Below are positions 33,890-46,720 of a stretch of DNA of 64,000 nucleotides, in pieces (the stretch's first letter is position 1; the number at the start of each line of letters is the position of its first letter). The notes under the pieces were generated by a model that saw only the letters and a list, made by a program, of their open reading frames with translations, did no database searches and was not told the DNA's origin. The position numbers and the translations under genes were made by a program. Origin of the DNA: Camellia lanceoleosa (Eukaryota > Streptophyta > Magnoliopsida > Ericales > Theaceae); assembly GCA_025200525.1 (NCBI GenBank), contig CM045770.1, positions 84,654,084 to 84,718,083 on the forward strand, given 5' to 3'.

Positions 33890-34110
33890 TAAGGTGATGT
33901 TTGGTTTTCCTTTTGGGCTAAATAAAAATAAAAGGATAAAAAAAAAAATCAAAAAATCACAAAAGGACAAAATAAGCAAAAAGACAAAAAAAAAAAAAAA
34001 ATTACACCATTCCAAAGCCAAAAAGCCAAACCAAAATATCAAACAACTAAAACAGTCCCATGTTAAAAAAGTCAAAAAGTCAACTAAAAAAGTCATTGCC
34101 AAATGAAGGC
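33890..34110. mobile_element. MITE-like element
   Basis: Ends ggtgatgtttggttttcc and gccaaatgaaggct form an imperfect inverted repeat. The interior is A-rich with agtcaaaaagtcaac blocks like families A and B. Lys-rich frames here are poly-A artefacts. Confidence 0.4.
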
Positions 34111-34477
34111 TAAATTAAAATTATATTTTTAACATGCAATTTCACATTAAAATCGTATGTTAAAAATATAATTTATAATGATATGGACTTTACTTTTAAA
34201 AATTGTATTTTCATCATTCGATTTCAAGGTAAAATTACATGTTGAAAATGTAATTTCAATTTTAAAATTTTCAAAATGCTATTTCAAAATACAAATTAAT
34301 TTCTCAAATAATTAAAAAAGTGGATCAATTCTTTAAATTATTATTTTTCTTAAAATATTAAAAAAATAAAAAAATAAAATAAAAAAACCTCCCCAAACCA
34401 ACCCTGGCATTCACCTAGTTTCGGAATTTGAGGACATGGGTGGTCCCCAAAGTTTGAGACATTCAAAGGATGACGAC

Positions 34478-34554
34478 ACGTGTTTAATGAGCTGTGATTC
34501 GCCACGTGGAGGGTCTTAGTTTCAAGTATGGTAGGAGGGGTGTGATGGCACGTG
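34478..34554. promoter_or_regulatory. Cluster of three G-boxes (CACGTG)
   Basis: CACGTG occurs at 34478-34483, 34503-34508 and 34549-34554 in an island of average GC. G-boxes bind bZIP and bHLH factors in plant promoters. No gene start is visible on either side within a kilobase, so this may be a relic or captured promoter. Confidence 0.3.
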
Positions 34555-34811
34555 ATTGTTGTGTGACCCCACAAGCACTCTGATCCCCAGTGCCAGCTGG
34601 CTCTGTCCTCATTTTTGTCCTTTCAAATCCGACACCCCAAAATATCACCAATTTATCGTCTCGTAAGCGAAATTACTTAGTCGCTAAGTAAAAAGGAAGA
34701 GAAAATTTGTCTCTAAAATATCACCAGTTACCCTATACTTTGTCTCAATTTTTAATTACATCCCCAAATTTTCAGTAATTTTAATTTTATCTCTAAAATT
34801 TTTGAAATCAT

Positions 34812-35200
34812 ATTATGCTTGCTTGGTTCTATTTTTTCGAAAACACTTTTTCAGAAAATTTTACTTTCTTTTTTATTTTTTATTTTTTTTTGTTTTTATT
34901 AAAATTTTTAAATATTTTAAACAATTTTTTCATTTTTTAGACACACCTAACATAAATACGCTTAAAAAGTAAAAAAATTGTAAAAAAAATGTAATAATTC
35001 AGTACATTTTTTATACTTTTATGTATTTATTAAGTTTTTAAAATATTTTTTCACAATTTTTTTATTTTTTAGATGCATCTAAGTAATGTGTATTTAAAAA
35101 AGTAAAAATATGTTTAAAATTTTAACAATATTTACTAAAAATAAAAAAATACGAAAATCAAAAAACTTAATCTAAAAAATTCAAACCAAACATAATTTTA
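34812..35200. mobile_element. MITE family D, copy 2 (reverse orientation)
   Basis: Reverse complement of the element at 16258-16688, with matching ends gcttgcttggtt and ccaaacat. Inner blocks such as gacacacctaacataaata are shared. Confidence 0.6.
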
Positions 35201-35249
35201 TCTCTACCGTCACATTTGAAATAGAAAAAGTTAAAATTATATTTTGATC

Positions 35250-35537
35250 CTAAATTCCAAAAAAAGATGAACACCCACTCATTTCTTTCCTCTCACCCCT
35301 ACTTATTCCGGTTCCCAACCCTTCCCCACCACTATTTCTACATTCAACCCACAGAGCTGCACCAATTTGTTGTTGAATCAATTTATGACAGAGTCCGAGT
35401 TGTTGCTCATTGGAGTTGATCCCCCAAGACAAAATCCCAGAGGCCATAAATGCGTCGTCTAGTCGATTACATCTTGGAAGGGGAATACACGCTTCTTGAT
35501 TTATCAATTTGCCGAGAGTATTTTGTTTCTGCCCCAT
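35250..35537 (-). pseudogene. Unassigned minus-strand coding-like fragment
   Basis: A 95-codon frame has balanced composition unlike the AT-rich flanks (for example NQEACIPLPRCNRLDDAFMA, then SGILSWGINSNEQQLGLCHK). No motif is recognised and no splice or start context is convincing. It may be a decayed gene or captured exon. Confidence 0.3.
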
Positions 35538-35793
35538 CCAAATTAGAGGTGATTTGAGTTGTCTTAAATAAGTATATTTTTTAATTTTTTATAAAAAAAT
35601 ACATAGAAAAATAAAAAAAAAAATATTGATTGATATGACTCAAAAAAAATAAAAAAATAAATTAAAATAGGTTATACCGAACAAGGCCAACCTGCATATG
35701 AATTTGATAACTTGGCTTCTTTGGAATCTATTTTTCGACTCCAAATTAAAACAACACTCACGACACAACACTCTTTTAATTTGAGTTTGATTT

Positions 35794-36214
35794 TGTTAGA
35801 TAAAATTAGTACCAAAACTATCGGGAAAATATAATTAAAAATAATGCAAACGTTTTTGGGCAAAACCATAAACTGAAATAAATCAACATAATAACGTGAT
35901 AAAACATATAGTACATAAAAAGATAAACTTAGGATTCAATGGACGTCTATCTCCCAACGATCAATGTCTTACTATTGCAATGCATGAACTCTCTTTATAG
36001 GAAAATTAGACACAGAAAATATGAAGAATAAATGCAAAGTGAAGAAGAATGGCAATTCAACCATCCAAAATGAAATGAGGGACATGGAATATAAAGACTT
36101 CTATGTGACTCTTCAAAAAGGTTGTGATCCTTCAAAAGGACACATCCTTTCATCTCAAGAGACACAACCATTGGAGTAAATTTAAATTCAAATACAAATT
36201 CAAATTTTCCAACA
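35794..36214 (-). repeat. 3' LTR (421 bp) with four deletions
   Basis: Identical by eye to the 5' LTR except for four missing blocks of 32, 7, 14 and 18 bp in a 150-bp segment. Together these account exactly for the 71-bp length difference. Confidence 0.9.
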
Positions 36215-36223
36215 ATCCCCCAC
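36215..36223 (-). other. Polypurine tract
   Basis: GTGGGGGAT on the minus strand lies directly before the 3' LTR, the usual primer for plus-strand DNA synthesis. It decides the orientation of the element. Confidence 0.7.
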
Positions 36224-39200
36224 ATGAATGAAATTTACGAAAAAGACATGAAACAAAATGCAGACAAAAAGAGAGTACATTATGGAAATATCCTGCATCG
36301 GGATAGGTAGCTCTTTGAACCTTCCTAGTGAAAGCCTATCGGACTTACTAGCTAATTGATGCCTTGAGTAAGCCAAGACAATAGAATTCACAGAATATCT
36401 TCAAACGTTTAGTTCTCGGTGTTTCTTGAGTGCTTTAGAAAATTTAGCCTTATCAATTTTCATAAGCGGCCCCTTCACACTCATATAGGTGATCCTTATT
36501 TTGAGTCTCTTAAATACTCCTCTTAAAAGATACCCTCTAGGGTTTTCAAGATATAAGTAATCATTAAAAGCATAGCTTACCCTAAGTTATACAACACATG
36601 TTGCGATATCACTCTCATCATAGGAATGGATAGGAGTTAGACTCCTTTAGTGATTAGCCATACATAACTTAGTTGTCCCTTTGAACTTAGTTCTTGGGAT
36701 CTCCATCATCTAAGTAGGGTTACCATTATGATGACTCGATGTAATAGGCTTTAATCACATTCCCTCGATAAACTTTCCTCATTTGCTGTCAAACTTTTGT
36801 TTAGCGGCGCTATTTTTTTGACCTACTTCTTATATATCATTGAGTAGTTCAGAGATCCACTATATTATCCTTAGACAATATGCGAAAGCAAATGTCTTAT
36901 TAAGTCTTTGATTATATCGAGACTTACTCTATGTCACTCCCATTTTCAAAATTAAATAATAAACATAGAGTTGTTCCTTAGGAGTTAGTAAAAGCATTTT
37001 TGCTTCTACTCCAACTTTGTCCTATAGAAAGAATTGAGATTCTTTGTGGACTTACAATTGGAACCATTACTTTGGTAAAATGCTCCAAGCACCCCCACAC
37101 TTTAAGTATTCCAAGGAAACTTAATTTCTCTTGCTGATGTATAAGTATACAAAATATTAATACACCCCCACAATTCTGAGATAAATCAGAATATATCATT
37201 AATTGGTGTGCTTGAACTAAATAACAAGATGTAAACTGTTTTGTGAATATAATCACAATACTAATTTGTTTAAAAACAATTAGACTTCATAATTTGTTTT
37301 GACAAAGAAGAAATGACTAAAACCTTGTGGCCACAACACTTTGTCAAATAATATTTCTTTAGCCATGATTAATTTCTTTTTGTTAACCCTTAATTCCAAT
37401 CTCAACATGGAATATAAATATCATAAATATATTTACATTTTATTTGTCTTATCATTGGTGACTACGACAATTACCAAAGTGTCTTTCACCCATGAAATAT
37501 TTTAACTCATATAACATTTCATTACGGAGTTATCAGTCACCACACCAATTTCAGTCTTTTATTCCAAAGAATAATTAGAATTCCTCTTATGTCAAAACAC
37601 ATAAGTTCACATTTTTATCAATACTTTGATAAATAATTAACATCCATTTATAATATATCGCATACCAAAATGATATTAATGACATCATAGAATGATTGTC
37701 AACTCTACAACATATGTAGACATGGACAAGATTAACAAGTCAATCATAATCATAATCAAGTCAATCATAATCATAATTTTTAATCTCATTAATCTCTCTT
37801 CCCCCACATTTGTGATAATACATAAATTAGCACAAACAACATGATTCATTCCCAGACAAGTGCCATTGTCACAACTAATAATTCATTTTTGATGAATATG
37901 TGGGACAAATAAAATTGAATTTTAATTAAAAATTTCACAAAATTTCAAATAAAATTTAATTTAAATCGAAATAAATCACCAAAACGAACACATCACATTT
38001 TCGTTTCCCATAAAAGATTTCATGGCAACATATGACACGATAAGGCTCATTGCAAATTAATTAAAATTACTATAAATTAAAATGCACATGTAAATGACAT
38101 CAAATTACATTCAAAATATTTTCCCAAGTATATAGCATATACTCTATATTTTCTCAATTTTCAAGAATTTACAAACCAAAAATCATACGATTTTAGTAAA
38201 TAAAATCACAATGTAATTGCAAAAATACATTTTAAAACTTCCACAAAATGTATTCTAATACTTGTAGATTTTCCTTCAACTGATTAAAAATCAAAAACCC
38301 AAATAACTATAAAAAAAAAAAAAAAAAAACATTACATTGGAAGATGCCCATTGAGATAGGTTCTTCTCATGGGCCCATTTCTATAAACAAATCAGATTTA
38401 TATCACATGGCAACTACAGAAAAGTGAAGATGTTAAATTAAACAAAAGAAAACCAATTTCACTCCTTTGAATGCACTAAAAGGAAATTTTAAAACATTTT
38501 ATTTTCTCTTTATACAATTGAGACAACATCGGTTGAAAATGAAAAGAAATACAATAAGGTAGTAACTAGATATGACATTTCAACAAATGAAAACTAGCGA
38601 TTCAATGAGTTCAGATATTATACTTTATCCTCTTCTCCATTCTGGGATATTATTGATGAACATTTATCAAGCAAGAAATGGTGGAATGCAACCCATTACA
38701 TCACCCCCAGAATCTTGTGTTAGAAACATGCCCTCATCCAAGTCATGTCATGTGGTACAATTCCCATGCCAGGTGCCAAAAGAATAGGACACTTCAGGCA
38801 ATAATCTAACCCATTAGAAATGCACTCATATTTTAGAGACAACTTCCGCTCTTTGTTACAAAGACCATTGAGAAAAGATAGGAAGCACCCACAAAGCAAA
38901 ATTGTGATGGAAGTCTATCCAGAAACTCTAAATATGCCACCAAGAAACCGTAAAATTTTGGACCCCAACTCTCTGCCGAAGCCCACTAACGAATCACCCA
39001 ACTTAAAAAGAGTTTGCTATAGGAGAGAACACAACCTTTGGTGAATTTTCAGAATTTTCAAAGTTTGAAAACATGTCTTTCAACTTGAAAGGTGCCTTTA
39101 AAAATTTGAATTTTTAAAAGTGATTCAACACCAGACATCTTATTCCTTTCCAATTTCTGCACAAGGAAAATCTATATAGACCCAAGCAGGTTGAGAATTC

Positions 39201-39759
39201 AACTAAGGCATGCATGAAACAAAGCTTGGCTGTGTTCAATTTCAAAAGTGAGCACTCTTTATACACGAAGTTATAGACATCCATTGTTAGTAGATTCAAA
39301 GCAACCCAACAACAATACCAATTTTTTTTTCCTGCTTTGGTGTGGAATCGAAGACATCCACGAAAAATGATAAATTATTATGGAAAGTCAAAAGAAAATT
39401 ACGTATAATCAAATAAATATATAAAAACCAAAAAAAAAAAAAAATATGTAAACCAAAAAAAAAAATTATATAAAACTGATTCACAACAATTCTTTTAAAA
39501 CCATACAAAAGTTTATGCTATATATGGTTTATGTGATCCAAGAAATAAAATAACTGAATCGTTCTAATTTCGAAAAAGTATCGAGCCAAATCTAATATTT
39601 ATAATATCAAAGAAGATTGATTTACGAAATCCCAATATTGATTAATCAAAATATATGTTATTCATACTACATCATCATCATCATCATGACATACATGATA
39701 CACCACACAAAACTATATTTTCCCAAAAATCATAAAGATGGTCGGATCTGTCTTAAGAT
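36224..39759. other. Non-coding interior of the LTR element
   Basis: No credible coding region is seen on either strand. A poly-A run lies at about 38312-38330. A stretch of more even base composition at 38560-39050 has only short frames without motifs. Conserved non-coding interiors are typical of LARD-type elements. Confidence 0.55.
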
Positions 39760-40251
39760 TGTTAGATAAAATTAGTACCAAAACTATCGGGAAAATATAA
39801 TTAAAAATAATGCAAACGTTTTTGGGCAAAACCATAAACTGAAATAAATCAACATAATAACGTGATAAAACATATAGTACATAAAAAGATAAAGTGTGAC
39901 ACTCTTTCCTTACCTCCCACCGGTGCTTAGGATTCAATGGACGTCTATCTCCCAGGATACAACGATCAATGTCTTGCACTAGCAGCACTACTATTGCAAG
40001 CCTAGCGAACTTTGCTGTGCATGAACTCTCTTTATAGGAAAATTAGACACAGAAAATATGAAGAATAAATGCAAAGTGAAGAAGAATGGCAATTCAACCA
40101 TCCAAAATGAAATGAGGGACATGGAATATAAAGACTTCTATGTGACTCTTCAAAAAGGTTGTGATCCTTCAAAAGGACACATCCTTTCATCTCAAGAGAC
40201 ACAACCATTGGAGTAAATTTAAATTCAAATACAAATTCAAATTTTCCAACA
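39760..40251 (-). repeat. 5' LTR (492 bp)
   Basis: Full-length copy; it contains the four blocks missing from the 3' LTR between about 39896 and 40019. Short frames in it are not genes. Confidence 0.9.
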
Positions 40252-40256
40252 GATTT

Positions 40257-41950
40257 CACTTAAAAATTAGATTAGTGAAAACCGTGCTATACACTGGATA
40301 TGAAAAAATTAATAAAATATGTTTACTGAACATTGTATGAAAATTATGAAAATAAAAAAAAATATTGAAACTTACAATTTAAGTTTTATAATTTTATCAC
40401 AATTTATGTATCAATTTTTAATTTGTCACAATTTCAATAATGTAACTCTTAACACCCTTATTAAAGTTGTAAATTTGGGTGAGTTGAACCCAAGTAACTT
40501 GAGTCAAACTTATAAATTTTTAAAAGTTGTGCAACATAATTTTTAATTCGGTGAGAATCTATATAAAATTCAAAAATTCGAATAAATTTGAATGGATTTG
40601 GAGGGAGACACCAAATAACCTGAGCAATCGAAACAAATTGTATATATAAATATATAAAATTATTTGTTAATTTATTTTTTAAATAATAAATAAGATTAAT
40701 TAAAAAATTAATATTAATGAACAAAAGCAAATACACCTTTTAGAAAAAGATCATTGAATAAGTTGATGTTAAAAATATTACATTTTATAATGGCATAAAA
40801 TAATTTAAATATGATTTTTCAAAAATTATTTTTAATTTAAAAATTACAATAAAATACTTAAATATAATAAAATTAAATTTCTACAAAATAAAAATATAAA
40901 AAAGTAAGATATTTCACAAACCATCACTTTTATTAGAAAATTAACATTTATTTCTATTTATTTTAGCAAAACTCACTTTTTAGAAATTTGAGCCAAAATT
41001 TTTTATTTTTTTATTTTAGTTTGTTTAATTGACAATTGAGATTAAAAAAAAATTAACACGATCCATCATGTTTTGCAAGTGCTAAAAAAGTCTAAATAAA
41101 TAATAAGAAAAATGTTTGGGACCCACAAAAAAACCAACAATTGTATCAATAATGATGTGGTATTATATATGTCAACTCTTAATTTTTTATATGGGACCCA
41201 ACTCCTTTGTCACATCATTGTGGATAAAAATGTGGGTCTGTAGCATTACTGGAATAATAAATTATTGCATGTAACTCCCATTTTCTTTTTTTTATTATAT
41301 AAAAAAAATAAGTTTCACCAACGATCAACTTTCATACAAAAAAATGTTTATTTCTATTTGATTTTAACAAAAGTCACTTCTTAATTATTTAATCTAAAAA
41401 AAAAATTATTATTTTTATTTAATTAATAATTGAGATTAAAAAAAAATAGAATCCATTATGTTTGTCAATTGTTAAAAAAGTCATTCATTTTCTTAATATT
41501 TTTGTATTTTGTTAAAAAATATTTATATTGAAAAAATTTATTGTTTAAATCCTTGTAGTTTAGAAGGACATAATTTTTTTTATTTTTTTTATAAAATTTA
41601 AAACCAAAAATGACAAAAAATAAAAATATAAACTTTTGATAGTGATTAATAATTTGAATACGTGCATTTAACAACATATTATATTTAGACCAATAATATT
41701 ATGACACATGTGAATATTGATCTTATTCTAATTGTAGTAACATAATTTTAAAATAATTTAAATTTAAATTTTATTTCATAATTCAATAAAAGATGTATAA
41801 ATTAAGGAAAAAATATTTATCTTATTTTGGTAACATAATTTAAGGAAGAATCTAAATTTAAAATTTTATTTTAAGAATATAAAATTAATTTATAAATCAA
41901 TCATATTGTGACACATATTAACAAAAATTAAACAAAAAAAAAAAAAAATT
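40257..41950. other. AT-rich stretch with a diverged direct repeat
   Basis: About 175 bp at 40917-41095 (catcactttt... caattgagattaaaa... aaaaaagtc) recurs in diverged form at 41318-41490, offset by about 400 bp. No gene is supported. Confidence 0.5.
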
Positions 41951-43318
41951 GCAACTTTAAGCTTTAATAGGATGACAATGTTTTTCAATTATAATAGTAT
42001 ATAGATTTTATATGAGATTTTGAAACTCTCACAATTTTCTTCTTAAAAGCATTCTTTCATAAAATATATAAATAATCTCAACGTCACTCTTATTATTCTT
42101 AAATACAAAAGTTATGAGCTAATTTTGATACTTTTAAAATTTTATTTAAAACTTATAAATCATGGAATAGATCATTATAATTTTAGATTTATATTGTGCC
42201 AATTTTAAATTTGAATTAATAGATTGCTTTCCATATTTAGTGATCCTCAAATTTGAATTTGGAAATGGATTAGTATACTTTTCATTTTTTAAAATTTGAT
42301 ATACTTTTCATTTGACACTCATAAATCAAGGGATATTAATATTTATTTATTTATTTATTTTTGCTTGAATAAGAGCTAACCAATAGAAGATTTTTTTAAA
42401 AAAAAGAATTGCAACTTTAAGCTTTAATAGGGTGACAATGTTTTTCAATTATAATAGTATATAGATTTTATATGAGATTTTGAAACTCTCATAATTTTCT
42501 TCTTAAAAGCATTTTTTCATGAAATATATAAATAATCTCAACATCACTCTTATTATTCTTAAATACAAAAGTTATGAGCTAATTTTGATATTTTTAAAAT
42601 TTTATTTAAAACTTATAAATCATGGAATAGATCATTATAATTTTAGATTTATATTGTGCCAATTTTAAATTTGAATTAATAGATTGCTTTCCATATTTAG
42701 TGATCCTCAAATTTGAATTTGGAAATGGATTAGTATACTTTTTATTTTTTTAAATTTGATATACTTTTCATTTGACACTCATAAATCAAGGGATATTAAT
42801 ATTTATTTATTTATTTATTTTTGCTTGAATAAGAGCTAACCAATAGAAGATTTTTTTTAAAAAAAAATTGCAACTTTAAGCTTTAATAGGATGACAATGT
42901 TTTTCAATTATAATAGTATATAGATTTTATATGAGATTTTGAAACTCTCACAATTTTCTTCTTAAAAGCATTTTTTCATAAAATATATAAATAATCTCAA
43001 CATCACTCTTATTATTCTTAAATACAAAAGTTTTGAGCTAATTTTGATACTTTTAAAATTTTATTTAAAACTTATAAATCATGGAATAGGTCATTATAAT
43101 TTTAGGTTTATATTGTGCTAATTTTAAATTTGAATTAATAGATTGCTTTCCATATTTAGTGATCCTCAAATTTGAATTTGGAAATGGATTAGTATACTTT
43201 TCATTTTTTTAAATTTGATATACTTTTCATTTGACACTCATAAATCAAGGGATATTAATTTTTATTTATTTATTTATTTTTGCTTGAATAAGAGCTAACC
43301 AATAGAAGATTTTTTTAA
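41951..43318 (+). repeat. Three tandem copies of a 459-460-bp unit
   Basis: gcaactttaagctttaatag starts at 41951, 42411 and 42870. The units agree at most positions, including a (ttta)n run and the closing gctaaccaatagaagattttt. The third copy ends at about 43318. No coding capacity and no transposon ends were recognised. Copies differ by scattered single bases. Confidence 0.9.
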
Positions 43319-43410
43319 TTTTTAAAAATAAAAAAATTATAAAATTTAGAATGTGAACTTGGAGCTCCTACAAGGCTTGTGGGTTAGAAACTCCATTTTT
43401 CTAATATAAT

Positions 43411-44138
43411 TGTTGGATGTATAATTTGTAAACGCCAATCACAATTCAATATGTGGCACGAAAAGGGCAATTTAGGGAGTTAATACAAGTTGTCAATCAA
43501 AGTCAAACACATGTCAGTCTGTGTTGGTAATAATGGATCTGCGTAGCACTGAAATAATTGAGGGATACAAGGTAATGTGGTCTAACGGTTACTCATAAAG
43601 TTTAAATTCAAAATTAGGAGGGAAGACTAGCTGCAAAAGTAGTGTAGTGGGATTAACTGTGAGAGAACATGTTCAACAATTATGGGAGGTCATTTCGACG
43701 GTTGGAAGCTCACTTCGAGAAGGCCCCCAAAATGAAGCCCCCAGACTCAGATCAAAAAAATAGTTTATTTATTTCATATTTCTTTCCAGTTTTCCAGTTC
43801 TTTACATTTCTGCACTTCAATTCCTATACTGCACTTCATTTCCTAAGAGTAGTTTCAAATAGCTTGTTACTGTAAACTTCTATAAGGCTGAGTCAGATCA
43901 TTGTAAGTTTTCATTTTACTTAATGAAATTTAGATTCTGAAATTGTTCTTCACTTGTTGTTATTTATCAAATTCTCCTAAACAAGCCACCAGTAAAAGGC
44001 CTCTTCATTGAGGCTGAGAGAATTATAACACAATCGTCTGATAATTGGTTGGCAATTAATATTCTGTAAGGACTAATTGATCTTTACCGGCACGTTTAAA
44101 ATTACATTATTAACCTTCGAAAGCCAAAAAAGCTAACA
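43411..44138 (+). repeat. 5' LTR of the Tat element (approx. 728 bp)
   Basis: It starts TGTTGGATGTATAA and ends AAGCTAACA, 8 bp before the PBS. A tttacttaatgaaat stretch lies near a plausible R-U5 region. The 3' copy is not in the window, so the left boundary is approximate. Confidence 0.6.
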
Positions 44139-44146
44139 TATATTTT

Positions 44147-44164
44147 TGGCATGCCCAGTGGGAC
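44147..44164 (+). other. Primer binding site (TGGCATGCCCAGTGGGAC)
   Basis: It lies between the LTR end and the gag ATG, 6 bases before that ATG. The same type of site is used by the element at 8543-11683. Confidence 0.7.
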
Positions 44165-44170
44165 ACTAAA

Positions 44171-46720
44171 ATGGCTAGACGTAGGAGACAAGGAGAAAAT
44201 GAACGCCTGGAAGAAGGTATAGAGGGAGAAGTGGAAGTACCTTATCCAGAGGATAATGTGGTAACACATCCTATCTCAGCACCTATCTCATCAGAACCCA
44301 TGGTCGAACAGACTAGCACATCAGAACATGCACCATATGTTCAAAATATTGGATGAGGCCATGGAATTGGACCATCCACTGTTTCATCTACCCAGCCAAT
44401 GAATCTGTGGAAAGGCTTGATAGATGCTATGGGACAGCAGTTAATGTATATAATGGAAAGATGGGCAACATCCTTCATGGATCGAATGAATTCCCATCAA
44501 CCAACTATCACAAGGCACATGGAAGAAAATTCAAATGTTCTTCAGCAAAGACTAGTTAGAGATAAACAGCCTATGCAAAGTAATGGACATACTAATGGAC
44601 ATACTAATGGTCAGACTAGTAATCAAAATTATAAAAGACCATCACCTATACCTCAATCATGGTATGAGCCTCTTTCGAGACCTGTGGTAAATCAAAATAT
44701 CTCATTACTTAACAACGAAGCCATACAAATTGGTGGATCTAGGCCAACACTAGAAAATGGCATAGGAATGTTTCCAAATCCCATATTCGAAGCCATACCT
44801 AGCACAAGGGGGTTCATTAATCCTTTATTCAAATTCACACCCGAAGGGTTAGAAAGGTTTCCTATGGCTGGGAGAGAAACAACACCTGTTCCTCCTATTG
44901 CAACACCTTTTACAAGTCCTTTCGCAGGACAAGTTCAAAGAGGTCAACCATACCTTCAACAGCAGCCAGTACCACAAGGACAACCAATCCCAAATATACC
45001 TCCCTATGGACCAAGAGGACCTCAAGTACAAGGGTTTCCACCAAATCCTGTGTTTGTTCCTCTAGTGGTAGTCCAACAAGCACAAAATATGGTTCTTAGG
45101 GACCAAATTGCTGATATTGTCAGAGAAATGTGTGGACCTATGGCTCGAGGGGTTCAAACTCTTGTGTATAGGAAGCCATACCCAGAATGGGTGAATAGGG
45201 CGCATGAATACCCAAGGAGGTTTAGAATACCAGATTTTGCTCTCTTTTATGAAATGGAAACCAGTCAACAGTAGAACACATTGCTAGGTTTTCAACCCAA
45301 TGTGATGAATTTACCAATAATGATTATATGAAGTTGAGACTCTTTTCAAAATTTTTAACTAGGGCAGCCTTTGTATGGTATATTAACCTTACACCTGGCT
45401 CTATCCAAACTTGGTAGCAAATGGAGAAGGCATTTCATGTCCAACTCTTCTAAACAGAGCCAGAAGTTTCCATGCAGATTTGGCAAGGTTGAGTCAAAGG
45501 CCTAATGAGAAGGCTGTTCAATTTATTACCAGATTCAAAAGAGCACGAAACAAGTGTGGGGTCATTCTACTAGAGCCTGAATTTATGAGATTGACTTAAA
45601 ATGGTTTAGAATTTAGGCTTCGAAAGAAGTTCAACTCAACTGAGTTTCGAGACTTAGTGGAATTAACCTATAAGGTGTCTAAACATGAATCATTACTTGA
45701 GGAAGAACAAGATCGAAGTAATGCATGATGCAAGACTTATTATAAGGACCCTAATTATGAAATTGATGCAACAGAGATCCTAGGGAAAGAGACTATGACC
45801 TGTGAGGCGTTAATTCATAAAGATACTACAATAGACCACCAGTTTAAAAAGAAAGATCTTCATAGGAAATACTCTTTTGATTTAACAAAGGTACATGACA
45901 TTTTTTGATCATTTGCTTGCAACAAATTTCCTAAAGTTACCAAAGGGAGTTAAGATCCCTTCCCCAGAAAACTTAAAGGGAAAATGTATTGTAAATGGCA
46001 CAATTCTTAGTATCATTCAACTAAAAGCTGTATTATTTTTCGGGACAAGATCCAAGAACAGATTCGAAATGGGAGTTTAAAGTTCCTTGCCAAAGTAGAG
46101 AAAACTATGGGGATTGACACTAACCCATTCCCACATATTGGAGAAGTCACAGCCAATGTGGGCGTGCCCGATTTCCAGAACCAATCCTTGAAGGAATTAG
46201 AAGAGGTTAATGTACAGATGCATGTTGCTGGCGAGACTGCTTTCAAAAAGGATAATAGAAGTTCACTAGCAAATGGATAGAGCTTTGTAGACCAAAAGGA
46301 TAACTCTAGTAAGGAGGCACTAGATGATGACTCTTTAGAGGCAGCTGTCATGCAAAGAATGTGCCCCAGACGCAAGTTAAGTTACAAATGGTTAAAAGGG
46401 CTCCCAATTGATGGGAAGCAGTATTACAAGGATGTACAGAGATACCCTAAGCCAACCAACACCTATAACAAGAGGCCATACCCAACTAGTTCCAGACAGC
46501 AGCCATTCTTGGCTGAACCACCAGCCACTGGAATATATTCCAAAGGTAAGAGACCTATGTATGAGTTCAGATCACCCAATTACTACGGGATGGAAGGCAA
46601 TTTTCCTGAGAGAAGATCTGAATTGGGCTCAAGTTAGTAATTGCCTTCCAAAGTCAAATTCGAACAAAAGGCAAGGCAATTACCCTGAAAGAAGGCTTGA
46701 ATTAGGCTCAAGATAGGGTG
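44171..46720 (+). pseudogene. gag of the Tat element, several stops and frameshifts
   Basis: ATG at 44171 starts MARRRRQGENERLEEGIEGE. A TGA where Gly is expected ends the first 61 codons, and the frame continues from about 44399 to 45274 as a Pro/Gln-rich N-terminal region with a short NGHTNGHTNGQT repeat. The gag core follows in shifted frames: EHIARFSTQCDEF, KLRLFSKFLTRAAFVWYINL, then LSQRPNEKAVQFITRFKRAR and EFRDLVELTYKVSKHESL. A C-terminal part at 46350-46637 (KLSYKWLKGLPIDGKQYYKD) is followed by a duplicated GNFPERRSELGSS/GNYPERRLELGSR block. Gag builds the particle; this copy cannot. Sequence to 47170 continues without a clear protease. Confidence 0.75.

Larger units (their letters stand above)
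35794..40251 (-). mobile_element. Non-coding LTR retrotransposon (LARD-like), young
   Basis: LTRs of 421 bp (35794-36214) and 492 bp (39760-40251), starting TGTTAGATAAAATTAG and ending TTTTCCAACA on the plus strand, flank a 3.5-kb interior. A perfect GATTT target duplication is at 35789-35793 and 40252-40256. A purine tract GTGGGGGAT abuts the left LTR on the minus strand, so the element runs right to left and the left LTR is the 3' one. No gag, protease, RT or integrase motif was found in the interior; it may have used proteins of a Copia-type partner. The expected TGGTATCAGAGC-like PBS was not found next to the 5' LTR. Confidence 0.9.

Noticed and set aside
33833..34106. Lys-rich or Phe-rich ORFs on both strands
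   Set aside because: They are poly-A/poly-T runs inside a MITE-like element.
38572..39044. Two plus-strand ORFs of 71 and 74 codons in the LARD-like element
   Set aside because: No motif, no start context and no gag/pol similarity on either strand.
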